30,871 nucleotides of DNA from an uncultured Lachnospiraceae bacterium (GTDB lineage Bacteria; Bacillota; Clostridia; Lachnospirales; Lachnospiraceae). The position numbers and the translations under genes are program-made. The stretch spans positions 1 to 30,871 of the forward strand of contig CAKRTC010000026.1 of the NCBI GenBank assembly GCA_934402055.1, read 5' to 3'. The notes beneath the pieces were generated by a model. The model worked only from the letters and a program-made list of their open reading frames with translations. It made no database searches and had not been told where the DNA came from. Within the stretch, counting starts at the first letter, position 1; each line of letters opens with the position of its first letter. This document shows, in pieces, positions 14,796 through 23,095 of the stretch.

Positions 14796-15670
14796 AAATA
14801 TCCTTCCCTGACACCATATTTGCTTACTATCAATTCATCGGCATCGAATGCCGTAAAGATATGGTGCAATATCATAATACCCGGAATCATAGTGTGGATT
14901 CGGTCAGCCTCAAGCTTAAGTATAAGATTGGCAGCAGCCTTATCTCCCTTAAACAATATGCCGCACAGAGCCTCAAGCTGCTCCGCAGTTATATGTGAGC
15001 AGCTTTCCGACAAGCCGAATACCTTGCGGGAAAGCTTCATAACGGCACGAGAGGTACCGCCTACACCTATTATTGGGCTGTGCTTTTCCCTAGGCAGCAT
15101 GCCGGTATCGTCGATCTCTTCCTTGATCATCTTGTTTATACGCTTCTGTGAGCCTGATCCGGGGATTATATGTTTAACACAGCTCTTGTATAGGCTGAGC
15201 GATCCGACATTAAAGCTGACAGACTCAATAGGCTTAGAGTTGTCAAAGGTCACAAGCTCGGTACTTGCTCCGCCGATATCTATGAAGGCACCCCCGGTAA
15301 TGCTAAGCTCCTTCATGGCACCGGCATATCCGAGGAGAGCCTCCTCACGACCACTCAGCACCTCTATAACAAAGCCTGTAACGTTCTTGATCTCGGCAAG
15401 AGCGGATTGGGAGTTGGCTATATTACGGAGTGATGCTGTGGCAAATACATGCGGCTCCGGCAGTCCGAGACTGTCAAGCATATGCTTAAATGTCAAAAGA
15501 CCGTAGCAGGCACAGGCGATGCCCTCGGTGGAGAGTATTCCGTCCTCTACATATCCGGCCAGACCTGCCATGACCTTTTCTCTGAAGAGAATCTTGAAGC
15601 TGTCTCCGTCAGACTCATACAGAGTAAGGCGCATTGAGTTTGATCCTATATCTATTATCGAATATTTCAT
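14765..15670 (-). CDS. ppx: Exopolyphosphatase / pppGpp phosphohydrolase family (Ppx/GppA), short form
   Basis: This protein of the ASKHA phosphotransferase fold removes terminal phosphate from polyphosphate or pppGpp. At 301 aa it contains just the two actin-like lobes; the C-terminal HD-like domain of the long E. coli enzymes is absent, as in many short bacterial Ppx proteins. Phosphate-binding loops are seen as DIGSNSMRL (residues 7-15) and DIGGASTEL (131-139), and a candidate catalytic glutamate lies in GREEALLGY (109-110). The start on the minus strand is preceded by AAGGAA. Synthesis and breakdown genes are thus in one overlapping operon, with ppx first. Whether the preferred substrate is polyphosphate or pppGpp cannot be read from sequence alone, but the ppk1 partner favours polyphosphate. 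Confidence 0.9.
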   Translation of the reverse strand: MKYSIIDIGSNSMRLTLYESDGDSFKILFREKVMAGLAGYVEDGILSTEGIACACYGLLTFKHMLDSLGLPEPHVFATASLRNIANSQSALAEIKNVTGFVIEVLSGREEALLGYAGAMKELSITGGAFIDIGGASTELVTFDNSKPIESVSFNVGSLSLYKSCVKHIIPGSGSQKRINKMIKEEIDDTGMLPREKHSPIIGVGGTSRAVMKLSRKVFGLSESCSHITAEQLEALCGILFKGDKAAANLILKLEADRIHTMIPGIMILHHIFTAFDADELIVSKYGVREGYLCQKVLKCTQ

Positions 15671-15854
15671 GCAAATGTTTCCTTATTTCACTGCTTACTG
15701 CAAAACAAAGGCTTGCAGGAAACCGGAATAATTCTTCGGGATACACAGAAAGCCTTAGTACATCATAGCGAGTGCTTTACTTTAATTATTCATACTTATC
15801 TGTATGATAAACCTACATAATAAAAAAAGCACATAAAGTATGTAAAATTTGAGT

Positions 15855-15889
15855 AAAGAATGTCCCGCAATCTCGAAGACTGCGGGACA
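15855..15889 (-). terminator. Terminator of the APC permease (minus strand)
   Basis: TGTCCCGCA and TGCGGGACA (15861-15869 and 15881-15889) pair, and the inside adds GTCT/AGAT around TCG, giving a 13-bp stem on the minus strand with one G-T pair. The minus-strand tail is TTCTTT. The remainder of the 314-bp gap (15671-15984) is AT-rich; I could not identify a convincing ppx promoter in it. Confidence 0.8.
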
Positions 15890-15984
15890 GGATAGTATTT
15901 TCAATATTTAATTTTGAATATAAGCAGATCCGATTCATGCTATGCGATATGGGAAATGCTTATATGAAACATGAAAGCTAAAAC

Positions 15985-17463
15985 TTATTGCTCCTTGTTG
16001 TAGCTCTCGAGTGTTCCGTCGTCCTGCATCTTTGACATGAGGATCTGCTCTACGTTCATGCCCTCCCAACGTCCGTGAAGGAATCTGTCCTTAATTCTGA
16101 ACCAGAAGATGATACCAAGGACTACCCAGATACCAAGGATTATGAAGGAAGGTACGCTCAGGAATCCCGGTGATCCCGGTATGAAGGACAGGATGATGAA
16201 GAATGCCGATAATACTGTACCTATTGCACTTATTATCATCTGTCCGGTGAGACCCTCTTTCTTTGACATCATAGTTGCTGTTGCACAGGTATAGGTGAAA
16301 CCAACAGCAGCGCCTACGCAGGTCATATCAACTATCCATACAAGTACGTTTCTTCCGAAGAACGGGCAAACGATAGATATTGCAAGAAGGAAATATGTAG
16401 CCTTGTCAGGTGTTCCGTACTTAGGATGAAGCTCACCGAAAACTGCCGGAAGAGCATCAGCGTAAGACATTGAGAACAGAAGACGGCTTGCTGCGAGGTA
16501 GAATGCGTTCATACCGGAAAGTACGGCACAAAGCATTGCTATACCTATAAATACAAGTCCTATGCGTCCTATTGAACTAAGCACCATCTCACCTGTAGCC
16601 CAGTCAGGGTTGGTAAGCATCATAGCTCCCCAAGGCTGTACAACAGCTGTGATGAATACAACTGCAGCATAGATGCATGCGCCTACCATGATAGCAGCTA
16701 CCATAAGTCCGAGAGCTGCCTTATGTGAGAAGCTGTACTCCTCGGCGGCCTGCGGTATGCAGTCAAAACCAACGAAGCAGTAAGGTGCGTAGCATGCAAC
16801 TGCTATGATACAAGCGAGACCGCCCTTAGGAACTACTTCACCGTTGCTTATCTCTGCGAACATAGGCTTAAGGTTATTGAAATCAGGCTTTGTAAGCAAT
16901 ACGCCTATAAGAGCAAATAGTACAGAACCTACAAGCAGTACGGCAACTGTGGTCTGGAACCAGCCTGCCGACTTAACACCCTTAACGTTCATATAGCCGA
17001 GTACAAGGATGAATGCACAGCTGAGTAATGCTTCACCGAGGTAGACCTGCCAGCCGGCGACGTTCCATAACGGACAGAACTGGAATACTCCCGGGAAAAG
17101 ATAACGGGTGATAAGTCCGATCGCTGTACTGTTAAGAGGAATAAGTGACCAGTATCCGAGAACGATCATCCATCCGCAGATAAAAGCGTGCATCTTTCCG
17201 AAGGAAGCATCAGCGTATACGAACTCTCCTCCCGAAAGTGGGAATTTCTTGATGCAGTAACCGTAGCTGATAGAGATGATCGACATTACAGCGCCGCCGA
17301 GCAGAAGACCGATGATTGCACTCGGGCCTGCTTTTGGAAGGAAATTGGTACCGGGCATAACGAATGTGCCCCAACCGATGATTGCACCGAGCGCAAGCGC
17401 CCAGATATCCATTTTCTTAAGGTCCTTTTTAAAAGCACCGGTTTGTTGTTTCTCAGATGACAT
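15985..17463 (-). CDS. APC-family amino acid/polyamine permease
   Basis: This is an integral membrane transporter of 492 aa with about 12 hydrophobic helices. The first helix carries the broken-helix motif ALGAIIGWGTFVMPG, where the GxG-type unwound region binds the amino acid backbone in APC proteins, and LSGGEFVYA follows helix 2. The start ATG at 17463 (minus strand) has AAGGGGG nine bases upstream; a longer reading from 17511 adds residues through that site and is unlikely. The substrate cannot be deduced, and I see no decarboxylase beside it that would make it an antiporter of an acid-resistance system. It has its own promoter and a palindrome at the transcription start, so it appears individually regulated. 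Confidence 0.88.
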   Translation of the reverse strand: MSSEKQQTGAFKKDLKKMDIWALALGAIIGWGTFVMPGTNFLPKAGPSAIIGLLLGGAVMSIISISYGYCIKKFPLSGGEFVYADASFGKMHAFICGWMIVLGYWSLIPLNSTAIGLITRYLFPGVFQFCPLWNVAGWQVYLGEALLSCAFILVLGYMNVKGVKSAGWFQTTVAVLLVGSVLFALIGVLLTKPDFNNLKPMFAEISNGEVVPKGGLACIIAVACYAPYCFVGFDCIPQAAEEYSFSHKAALGLMVAAIMVGACIYAAVVFITAVVQPWGAMMLTNPDWATGEMVLSSIGRIGLVFIGIAMLCAVLSGMNAFYLAASRLLFSMSYADALPAVFGELHPKYGTPDKATYFLLAISIVCPFFGRNVLVWIVDMTCVGAAVGFTYTCATATMMSKKEGLTGQMIISAIGTVLSAFFIILSFIPGSPGFLSVPSFIILGIWVVLGIIFWFRIKDRFLHGRWEGMNVEQILMSKMQDDGTLESYNKEQ

Positions 17464-17487
17464 TTGGTAACCCCCTTTTTCTGAATA

Positions 17488-17505
17488 TTGATAAATATTT
17501 ATCAA
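17488..17505 (-). promoter_or_regulatory. 18-bp perfect palindrome, candidate operator of the APC permease
   Basis: TTGATAAATATTTATCAA is a perfect palindrome at 17488-17505. It lies immediately downstream of the predicted start of transcription of the APC gene (near 17507) and upstream of its ribosome binding site. A dimeric repressor bound here would block initiation. The regulator is not identifiable from this window. Confidence 0.6.
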
Positions 17506-17513
17506 CAACATCG

Positions 17514-17542
17514 ATTGTAACTTAGCTTTTATGATTGGTCAA
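17514..17542 (-). promoter_or_regulatory. Promoter of the APC permease (minus strand)
   Basis: On the minus strand TTGACC (17537-17542) and TACAAT (17514-17519) are spaced by 17 bases. Transcription would begin near 17507, followed by the palindrome at 17488-17505. The divergent gap 17464-17842 otherwise holds AT-rich sequence, a GTGCA/TGCAC pair around 17575-17598, and the mraZ control region. Confidence 0.7.
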
Positions 17543-17759
17543 ATGCAATATCAATAATTGAAGTAGGAATATGAGTGCAAAAACTGTGAAAAGTGCACAA
17601 AAATGTTTGAAAACACCCTCAAAACAACAAAAAATATCCTATCAAACCATTTATACATGACTAAGGACACATAAAAAATGCTAATAAATAAACGATAAAC
17701 ATTTTGCGTTAAGTTGAAAAATTTCTTAATAATGTTTGAAGAAAGATAGGTACTTTCTA

Positions 17760-17787
17760 TTGACTTTTCCGTGTTTTTCTCTAAAAT
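17760..17787 (+). promoter_or_regulatory. Promoter of the mraZ division and cell wall operon
   Basis: TTGACT (17760-17765) and TAAAAT (17782-17787) are spaced by 16 bases. Initiation near 17794 places the four GTGT repeats just inside the transcribed region. A GAAAG/CTTTC inverted repeat (about 17743-17758) sits just upstream of the -35 box. Confidence 0.65.
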
Positions 17788-17796
17788 TTAACTAAA

Positions 17797-17833
17797 AGGT
17801 GTCAAAAAGTGTAAGTAAGTGTAAGAAAGTGTC
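17797..17833 (+). promoter_or_regulatory. Candidate MraZ operator: four direct repeats at 10-bp period
   Basis: GTGT occurs at 17799, 17809, 17819 and 17829, each preceded by AG or AAG, giving four near-identical (A)AGTGT units spaced exactly 10 bp apart; the first reads AGGTGT. MraZ is known to bind short direct repeats in its own leader: TGGGN with a 10-bp period in E. coli, and AAAGTG[T/G] in Mollicutes. The position between promoter and start codon fits autorepression. The last copy ends 10 bases before the mraZ start, where a ribosome binding site would normally be. Confidence 0.75.
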
Positions 17834-17842
17834 AAATACTCA

Positions 17843-18280
17843 ATGTTAATGGGCGAATACAACCACACGATCGATGCAAAAGGCAGGGTAACCATACCTG
17901 CCAAGTTTCGTTGTGAGTTGGGCGACCATTTCGTTGTCACCAGAGGACTTGCAAACTGCCTGTCGGCATATTCTTATGAAAGATGGCAGAAGATAGAAGA
18001 GAATCTGAGCAAGATCTCACTTACCAACAAAGCAGGAATGAAGCTTACCCGTCTTATATTGGGCAATGCCATAGAGTGCGAGGTCGATAAGATGGGAAGG
18101 ATACTTATTACTCAGACACTTCGTTCCAAAGCAAATCTTGATAAGGAAGTAGTGCTTATAGGACTCGGAGACAGAATAGAGATATGGAACAAGGATGCCT
18201 GGGCAGAGGTTAACTCCGAGGATGCATTTGACAATATGTCAGATGAAGAACTTGATGCACTTGAGGGCATAGAGCTGTGA
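17843..18280 (+). CDS. mraZ: Transcriptional regulator MraZ
   Basis: MraZ is a DNA-binding protein of the SpoVT/AbrB-type fold that regulates the division and cell wall cluster it heads. The 145-aa protein has the two expected repeats, each with a DxxGR core: DAKGR (residues 11-15) and DKMGR (82-86). The start is the ATG at 17843 (MLMGEYNHT, as in relatives); the ATG at 17849 is an alternative. A strong ribosome binding site is missing because the operator repeats run up to the start region; AAGAAAGTG is the best candidate. Its stop overlaps the rsmH GTG start as GTGA. It ends with an acidic tail. Confidence 0.95.
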   Translation: MLMGEYNHTIDAKGRVTIPAKFRCELGDHFVVTRGLANCLSAYSYERWQKIEENLSKISLTNKAGMKLTRLILGNAIECEVDKMGRILITQTLRSKANLDKEVVLIGLGDRIEIWNKDAWAEVNSEDAFDNMSDEELDALEGIEL

Positions 18281-19221
18281 GTGAATTTTCGCACATATCC
18301 GTGCTTTTAAACGAAGTAATAGAAGGACTTGAGATAAAACCCGACGGGATCTACGCAGACGGAACAGTCGGCGGAGGCGGACATTCCTATGAAATAGCCG
18401 CAAGACTCAGTGATAATGGCAGACTCATAGGAATAGACAGGGATGAGGATGCCGTAAAGGCAGCGAGCGAGAGACTTGCCTGCTATGGGGACAAGGCAAA
18501 AGTGGTCAGGGGCAATTACCTTGATGCCGTTAGTATATTAAAGGGGATGGGCATCACTGGAGTTGACGGATTTCTTCTTGACCTTGGCGTATCGTCTCAC
18601 CAATTCGATGATGCCGAGAGAGGCTTTTCCTACAGAAATGATGCTCCGCTCGACATGCGTATGGACAGACGTGACGAATTAAGTGCCTACAATGTTGTCA
18701 ATGAGTACAGTGAATCCGAATTGTTTCGTATTATCAGAGACTACGGCGAGGACAAATTCGCCAAGAATATTGCAAAGCACATTGTAAGGGCAAGAGAAAA
18801 AAAGCCTATAGAGACTACCTTTGAACTGAGCGAGCTGATCAAAGCGGCAATACCGGCTAAGATGCGTGAGGGCAAGGGACATCCCGCCAAGAAGACATTT
18901 CAGGCAATAAGGATAGAGGTCAACAGAGAACTTGATATACTCAGGGATTCGATAGACGGGCTTATCGATTATCTGAATCCCGGAGGAAGGCTCTGTATTA
19001 TAACCTTCCAGTCACTTGAAGATAAGATCGTAAAATCTGCTTTCAGAACGGCTGAGGATCCTTGTATATGTCCAAAGGAATTTCCGGTATGCGTATGCGG
19101 AAGAAAGTCCAAGGGCAGGGTGATAACAAGAAAGGCTATAACAGCCACCGAGGAAGAGCTTAAGGCGAATAATCGGGCACACAGTGCAAAACTCAGGATC
19201 TTTGAGAAAAAAGAAGACTGA
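18277..19221 (+). CDS. rsmH: 16S rRNA (cytosine(1402)-N(4))-methyltransferase RsmH
   Basis: RsmH (MraW) methylates N4 of C1402 in the ribosomal decoding centre using S-adenosylmethionine. The 314-aa protein starts HISVLLNEV and carries the SAM-binding motif DGTVGGGGHS (residues 28-37), followed by IGIDRDEDA, the internal FLLDLGVSSHQFD and the C-terminal RAHSAKLRI. The GTG start overlaps the mraZ stop by four bases (GTGA), with GAGGG (18262-18266) just upstream. It keeps its conserved second position in the cluster. Confidence 0.96.
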   Translation: MSEFSHISVLLNEVIEGLEIKPDGIYADGTVGGGGHSYEIAARLSDNGRLIGIDRDEDAVKAASERLACYGDKAKVVRGNYLDAVSILKGMGITGVDGFLLDLGVSSHQFDDAERGFSYRNDAPLDMRMDRRDELSAYNVVNEYSESELFRIIRDYGEDKFAKNIAKHIVRAREKKPIETTFELSELIKAAIPAKMREGKGHPAKKTFQAIRIEVNRELDILRDSIDGLIDYLNPGGRLCIITFQSLEDKIVKSAFRTAEDPCICPKEFPVCVCGRKSKGRVITRKAITATEEELKANNRAHSAKLRIFEKKED

Positions 19222-19250
19222 GAAAAAAGAAGGGGAAAGGGGATAAAAAA

Positions 19251-19763
19251 ATGGCAGCAGTAAATCAGCGCGAAGCAGCGTATCGCAGAAATATTCGCAA
19301 TGCCTCATATTATGTTGACGGTTCTGTTGCAAGAGTCCCGGAACCTGCCTTTGCACCACAGCCTGATCAGAGAAGGCACCATCACAGACAGCACAGACCG
19401 GATCCGAGATATATGGCGGCTCAGCGTACAAACTGTGTTTCCGTCAATATGCCTATCACCGTTCTGCTGGTAATAACTCTGGTTATAAGTGTATTGGTCG
19501 GATACAGATATCTTTGCCTCAAATCATCACTTGATACACATATGAACAGTATCAAGACACTTGAGACAAGACTTGATACTCTTCGCACCGAAAATGATGC
19601 ACTTGAGAAGAGTATAGACACTTCCGTGGACTTAAATAAGGTCTACGAGGTAGCAACGAATGAATTGGGAATGGTAAGAGTCGGACAAGACAATATCATT
19701 CAGTATGATAAGACCGAGAGTGAGTATGTCAAGCAATACGAGGACATCCCGACCGGACAATAA
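19251..19763 (+). CDS. FtsL-like division protein (septum formation initiator family)
   Basis: This is a 170-aa bitopic membrane protein in the ftsL position, between rsmH and the division PBP. It has a cytoplasmic N-terminus of about 65 residues with an unusual basic and His-rich patch (residues 41-49), one transmembrane helix (about 68-88), then an extracytoplasmic Leu-rich coiled coil (about 93-121) and the FtsL/DivIC-like VYEVATNELGMV. FtsL pairs with DivIC and FtsQ/DivIB to activate FtsW and its PBP. Sequence similarity in this family is weak, so the call relies on topology and position. The start is backed by AAAGGGGAT upstream. Its last 38 bases overlap the PBP reading frame. Confidence 0.8.
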   Translation: MAAVNQREAAYRRNIRNASYYVDGSVARVPEPAFAPQPDQRRHHHRQHRPDPRYMAAQRTNCVSVNMPITVLLVITLVISVLVGYRYLCLKSSLDTHMNSIKTLETRLDTLRTENDALEKSIDTSVDLNKVYEVATNELGMVRVGQDNIIQYDKTESEYVKQYEDIPTGQ

Positions 19764-22056
19764 AAAAACAACGGATCGGAATAAAAACAAAAGTTCCAAA
19801 CGTCTTAGACAATATATGTCAGCCAAACTGTCAGCCTCTGTTATTATAATAGGGCTGGCTTTAGTTGGTTTATTGGCATATATTTTTTATATTCAGTACA
19901 ACAAAGCGGATGAGTATAACAAGATAGTACTCAGTCAGCGCCAGTCCGAATACGAATCAAGGACTATACCTTACAGACGCGGAGACATTTACGACAGAAA
20001 CGGAAGTATACTCGCAACAAGCGAGAAGGTATATATAATGATCCTCGATCCTGCACAGATGGTGGATTACGAGGGACGAAAAGAAGACGGCACCGTTCAG
20101 CGAAATGTTGTTGAGCCGACCATATCAGCAATCAGCGAATTCTTCGGAGACGATGCGGCAGAGCTTCGCAGTCTGATCAATTCAAATGAATCTTCTTCAT
20201 ACATCAGATATAAAAAGGATATAAGCTACGATCAGAAGCTTGAATTCGAAGCCTATATCGAGGAAAAAAATAAGGAATACAGATCAAGTTCGGAGCTTGC
20301 TGTGTCGAAAAACCGTATAAAGGGCATATGGTTTGAGGATAACTACAAGAGAAATTATCCTTACAATGCACTGGCTTCGGCAGTAATAGGCATAGCTTCA
20401 ACAGACGGTGCTTCGGGCTCGGGAGGAGTTGAGCAGTATTACAATGAGGAGCTTACCGGCATCAACAGACGAGAGTACGGTTATCTTGACGGAGATGCTA
20501 ATCTTGAAAAGGTAATTAAGCCTGCAGTGGATGGAGACAGTCTGGTGTTGACCATTGATGTTTCCATACAGAATACTGTTGAAAAATATCTGAATGAGTG
20601 GAAAAACGGAGAAATAGGTTCAAAATCGGCTGCATGTATAGTCATGAATCCTAAGAACGGCGAGATACTTGCCATGGCAAGCACCAACAGCTTTGACCTA
20701 AATAATCCGAGGACTACCGGAAGCTACACCGAGGAAGAAATATACAAGTTCGGACTTAACGAGGCGGTCTCGGATTATAAACTCAAGAATCCCGGACTTA
20801 CTCCTATAACAACGGCTGAGGTTCCGGATCATTACTCAAGAGAAGAGATAATGAAACTTGGCGAGACCATAGCAATGTATCAGGTCTGGAGAAATATTCC
20901 GGTAAGCGACAGCTTTGAGCCGGGATCCACACAGAAGATATTTACTGTTGCCGGAGCACTGGAGGAGAATATTATTTCTCAGGACGCAAGCTTTGAGTGT
21001 AACGGACATGTCACCTTGTCAGACGGTATAAACAGCTGGCGTATAAACTGTGTAAACAGAAACGGTCACGGACTTTTGGACGTTATGGGAGGCATCAAGC
21101 AATCCTGCAACGTAGTAATGATGAATATTGCTTTTGCAGAGAAGGCACAGACTTTTGTTAAATATCAAAAGATGTTTGGCTTCGGATCAATGACAGGCAT
21201 AGACCTTCCGGCTGAGGCGAATACTTCAAACATGGGATTTGCAAGTGATGATATCGGAAGAACACAGCTTGCTACAAACTCCTTCGGACAGAACTTCAAC
21301 TGCACAATGATACAGATGGCTGCGGCATATTGCTCTGTATTGAACGGCGGACATTATTACAGACCGCATGTGGTCAAGCAGATCCTCTCAAGTGACGGAG
21401 CACTTAAGAAAGATGTAGAGCCTTTACTGGTAAGAGAAACGGTTTCCGCATCCACCTGCGATTTTCTTAAGAATGCATTAGTTGAAACTGTTGAGAACGG
21501 AACCGGTAAGGCAGCCAAAGTACCGGGATACCTTGTAGGCGGCAAAACAGGAACGGCGCAGAAACAGCCGCGTTCCGCCAAGACCTATGTTGTATCCTTC
21601 TGCGGTTTTGCACCGGCCGAGGATCCGTCGCTTCTTTGCTATGTTATAATAGATGAGCCGAGTCTGCCGGGTGAGGCGGCAGCGCACAGCTCCTTTGCAT
21701 CTGAGATATTCTCAAAGATCATGGCAGAGGCGCTTCCGGCTATGAATATCTATCCGAGCGGAAGCACAGCTGATGCAGAAGCCTCCGAGCCTGCACTTCC
21801 TGAGGCAGAGGGTGATTCGAAGCAGCCTATGGGCAGTGAAAATGTCGAAAATAATAATGCCGAATCGGAGCCTGAGACAGGAGTGGAGATACTTACCAAT
21901 AATAACGGTGAGCCTGTATATGAGACTCTTGATCAGGCAGAGACAACAGAAATCAAAGAGAGTGCATCCGATGAATTCATCGAAGGCAATGATGACGGTG
22001 GAGAACTTCCGGAGATGCATTATGAAGCAAATTTTGAGACTATAAGCGAGGAGTAA
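19726..22056 (+). CDS. Class B penicillin-binding protein (FtsI/PBP2X/SpoVD type)
   Basis: This is a membrane-anchored D,D-transpeptidase that cross-links septal peptidoglycan with FtsW. I choose ATG 19726 (776 aa); ATG 19705 is the longest option and has no ribosome binding site, so the N-terminus is uncertain. After a Lys-rich cytoplasmic segment comes one transmembrane helix (about 34-57), then the PBP dimerisation domain and the transpeptidase domain. Catalytic motifs are intact: S401-TQK, S460-CN and K607-TG (numbered from 19726). No C-terminal PASTA domain is visible; instead the last 90 or so residues form an acidic low-complexity tail. The cluster context favours vegetative FtsI/PBP2X over sporulation SpoVD, but this is not decisive. 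It begins inside the ftsL-like gene. Confidence 0.92.
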   Translation: MSSNTRTSRPDNKKTTDRNKNKSSKRLRQYMSAKLSASVIIIGLALVGLLAYIFYIQYNKADEYNKIVLSQRQSEYESRTIPYRRGDIYDRNGSILATSEKVYIMILDPAQMVDYEGRKEDGTVQRNVVEPTISAISEFFGDDAAELRSLINSNESSSYIRYKKDISYDQKLEFEAYIEEKNKEYRSSSELAVSKNRIKGIWFEDNYKRNYPYNALASAVIGIASTDGASGSGGVEQYYNEELTGINRREYGYLDGDANLEKVIKPAVDGDSLVLTIDVSIQNTVEKYLNEWKNGEIGSKSAACIVMNPKNGEILAMASTNSFDLNNPRTTGSYTEEEIYKFGLNEAVSDYKLKNPGLTPITTAEVPDHYSREEIMKLGETIAMYQVWRNIPVSDSFEPGSTQKIFTVAGALEENIISQDASFECNGHVTLSDGINSWRINCVNRNGHGLLDVMGGIKQSCNVVMMNIAFAEKAQTFVKYQKMFGFGSMTGIDLPAEANTSNMGFASDDIGRTQLATNSFGQNFNCTMIQMAAAYCSVLNGGHYYRPHVVKQILSSDGALKKDVEPLLVRETVSASTCDFLKNALVETVENGTGKAAKVPGYLVGGKTGTAQKQPRSAKTYVVSFCGFAPAEDPSLLCYVIIDEPSLPGEAAAHSSFASEIFSKIMAEALPAMNIYPSGSTADAEASEPALPEAEGDSKQPMGSENVENNNAESEPETGVEILTNNNGEPVYETLDQAETTEIKESASDEFIEGNDDGGELPEMHYEANFETISEE

Positions 22057-22064
22057 TAGTTGAT

Positions 22065-23081
22065 ATGGAAAATATTTCTGACATGTTCGGAATAATAACA
22101 GCTTTTCTTGCGCTGTGCACAGCCTTTTTACTGACAGTAGTAATGTCACCCTGGTTCATACCTTTACTGCATAGAATGAAATTCGGACAGGAGGTAAGAG
22201 ATGACGGACCGCAGTCACATCTTAAGAAGCAGGGCACACCGACAATGGGAGGAATCATTTTCCTGATAGCAATAGTAATTGCTTCGCTTACAGGCATGAT
22301 CAGGCTCGGGCTTGATACGAAAGCACTGCAGATGCTGCTGCTTACGGTTGGTTTCGGAGCTACAGGCTTCCTTGACGACTATTTAAAGATAAAGAGACAT
22401 AAATCAGACGGACTGAGCCCGAAGCAGAAGCTTGCCATACAGCTTATTATAACTGTGGTCTTTGCGGTTTGGATATTTATAGCAGACGGGGATACAGCGG
22501 GACGCATAATGCTTCCGTTTACCGGAGGCAGGGAAAATGCCGTATATTTCAGCCTTCCTATATGGCTGTTTGTTCCGTTTACGGTATTGGTCGTGCTCGG
22601 TACAGATAACGGGGTGAATTTTACGGACGGTCTTGACGGCTTGTGTTCATCCGTAACAAGCGTTGTAGCGGGATTTTTTATGCTCATGGGTCTTGTAAAC
22701 GGGGACAACGGGCTTACCATGGTGTCGGCAGCCGTGATAGGAGGACTTTTGGGCTTCCTGCTCTTTAATGTTTATCCGGCGAAGATCTTTATGGGAGATA
22801 CCGGTTCACTCGCACTCGGAGGATTTGTTGCCGCAGCTGCCGTAATAAACGGAATGGAGTTGTATATTCCTGTCGTCGGATTCATTTATCTTATTGAGGT
22901 AGTATCGGTAATCATTCAGGTAACTTATTTTAAGCGTACTCACGGAAAGCGTTTCTTTAAGATGGCACCGATACACCATCATTTTGAGCTGCTCGGTAAT
23001 TCGGAAACAAGGATAGTGGCAGCATTTACAATAGTAACTATACTGCTTTGTACAGCAGCATTTATAGGAGCCGTATATTGA
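22065..23081 (+). CDS. mraY: Phospho-N-acetylmuramoyl-pentapeptide transferase MraY
   Basis: MraY transfers phospho-MurNAc-pentapeptide from UDP to undecaprenyl phosphate, making lipid I at the membrane. The 338-aa protein has about ten hydrophobic helices. The conserved DDYLKIKRHKSDGLSPKQK (starting at D104-D105), the Mg-binding NFTDGLDGL (from N185), FMGDTGSLALGG and the late HHHFELLG are all present. It begins nine bases after the PBP stop, with GAGGAG in the end of that gene serving as ribosome binding site. Its stop TGA is embedded in TTGA, which may be the start of murD. Confidence 0.97.
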   Translation: MENISDMFGIITAFLALCTAFLLTVVMSPWFIPLLHRMKFGQEVRDDGPQSHLKKQGTPTMGGIIFLIAIVIASLTGMIRLGLDTKALQMLLLTVGFGATGFLDDYLKIKRHKSDGLSPKQKLAIQLIITVVFAVWIFIADGDTAGRIMLPFTGGRENAVYFSLPIWLFVPFTVLVVLGTDNGVNFTDGLDGLCSSVTSVVAGFFMLMGLVNGDNGLTMVSAAVIGGLLGFLLFNVYPAKIFMGDTGSLALGGFVAAAAVINGMELYIPVVGFIYLIEVVSVIIQVTYFKRTHGKRFFKMAPIHHHFELLGNSETRIVAAFTIVTILLCTAAFIGAVY

Positions 23082-23095
23082 TCGGGGTTTGGGAT

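Noticed and set aside
14820..15506. 228-codon plus-strand frame opposite ppx
   Set aside because: Antisense shadow of ppx; no motif, no ribosome binding site.
17797..17833. Simple low-complexity or slippage repeat before mraZ
   Set aside because: The exact 10-bp period, variable bases between GTGT cores and the location before mraZ fit an operator better than slippage.
17464..17842. Small gene in the 379-bp divergent gap
   Set aside because: The AT-rich stretch contains stops in all frames at short intervals and no start with a ribosome binding site.
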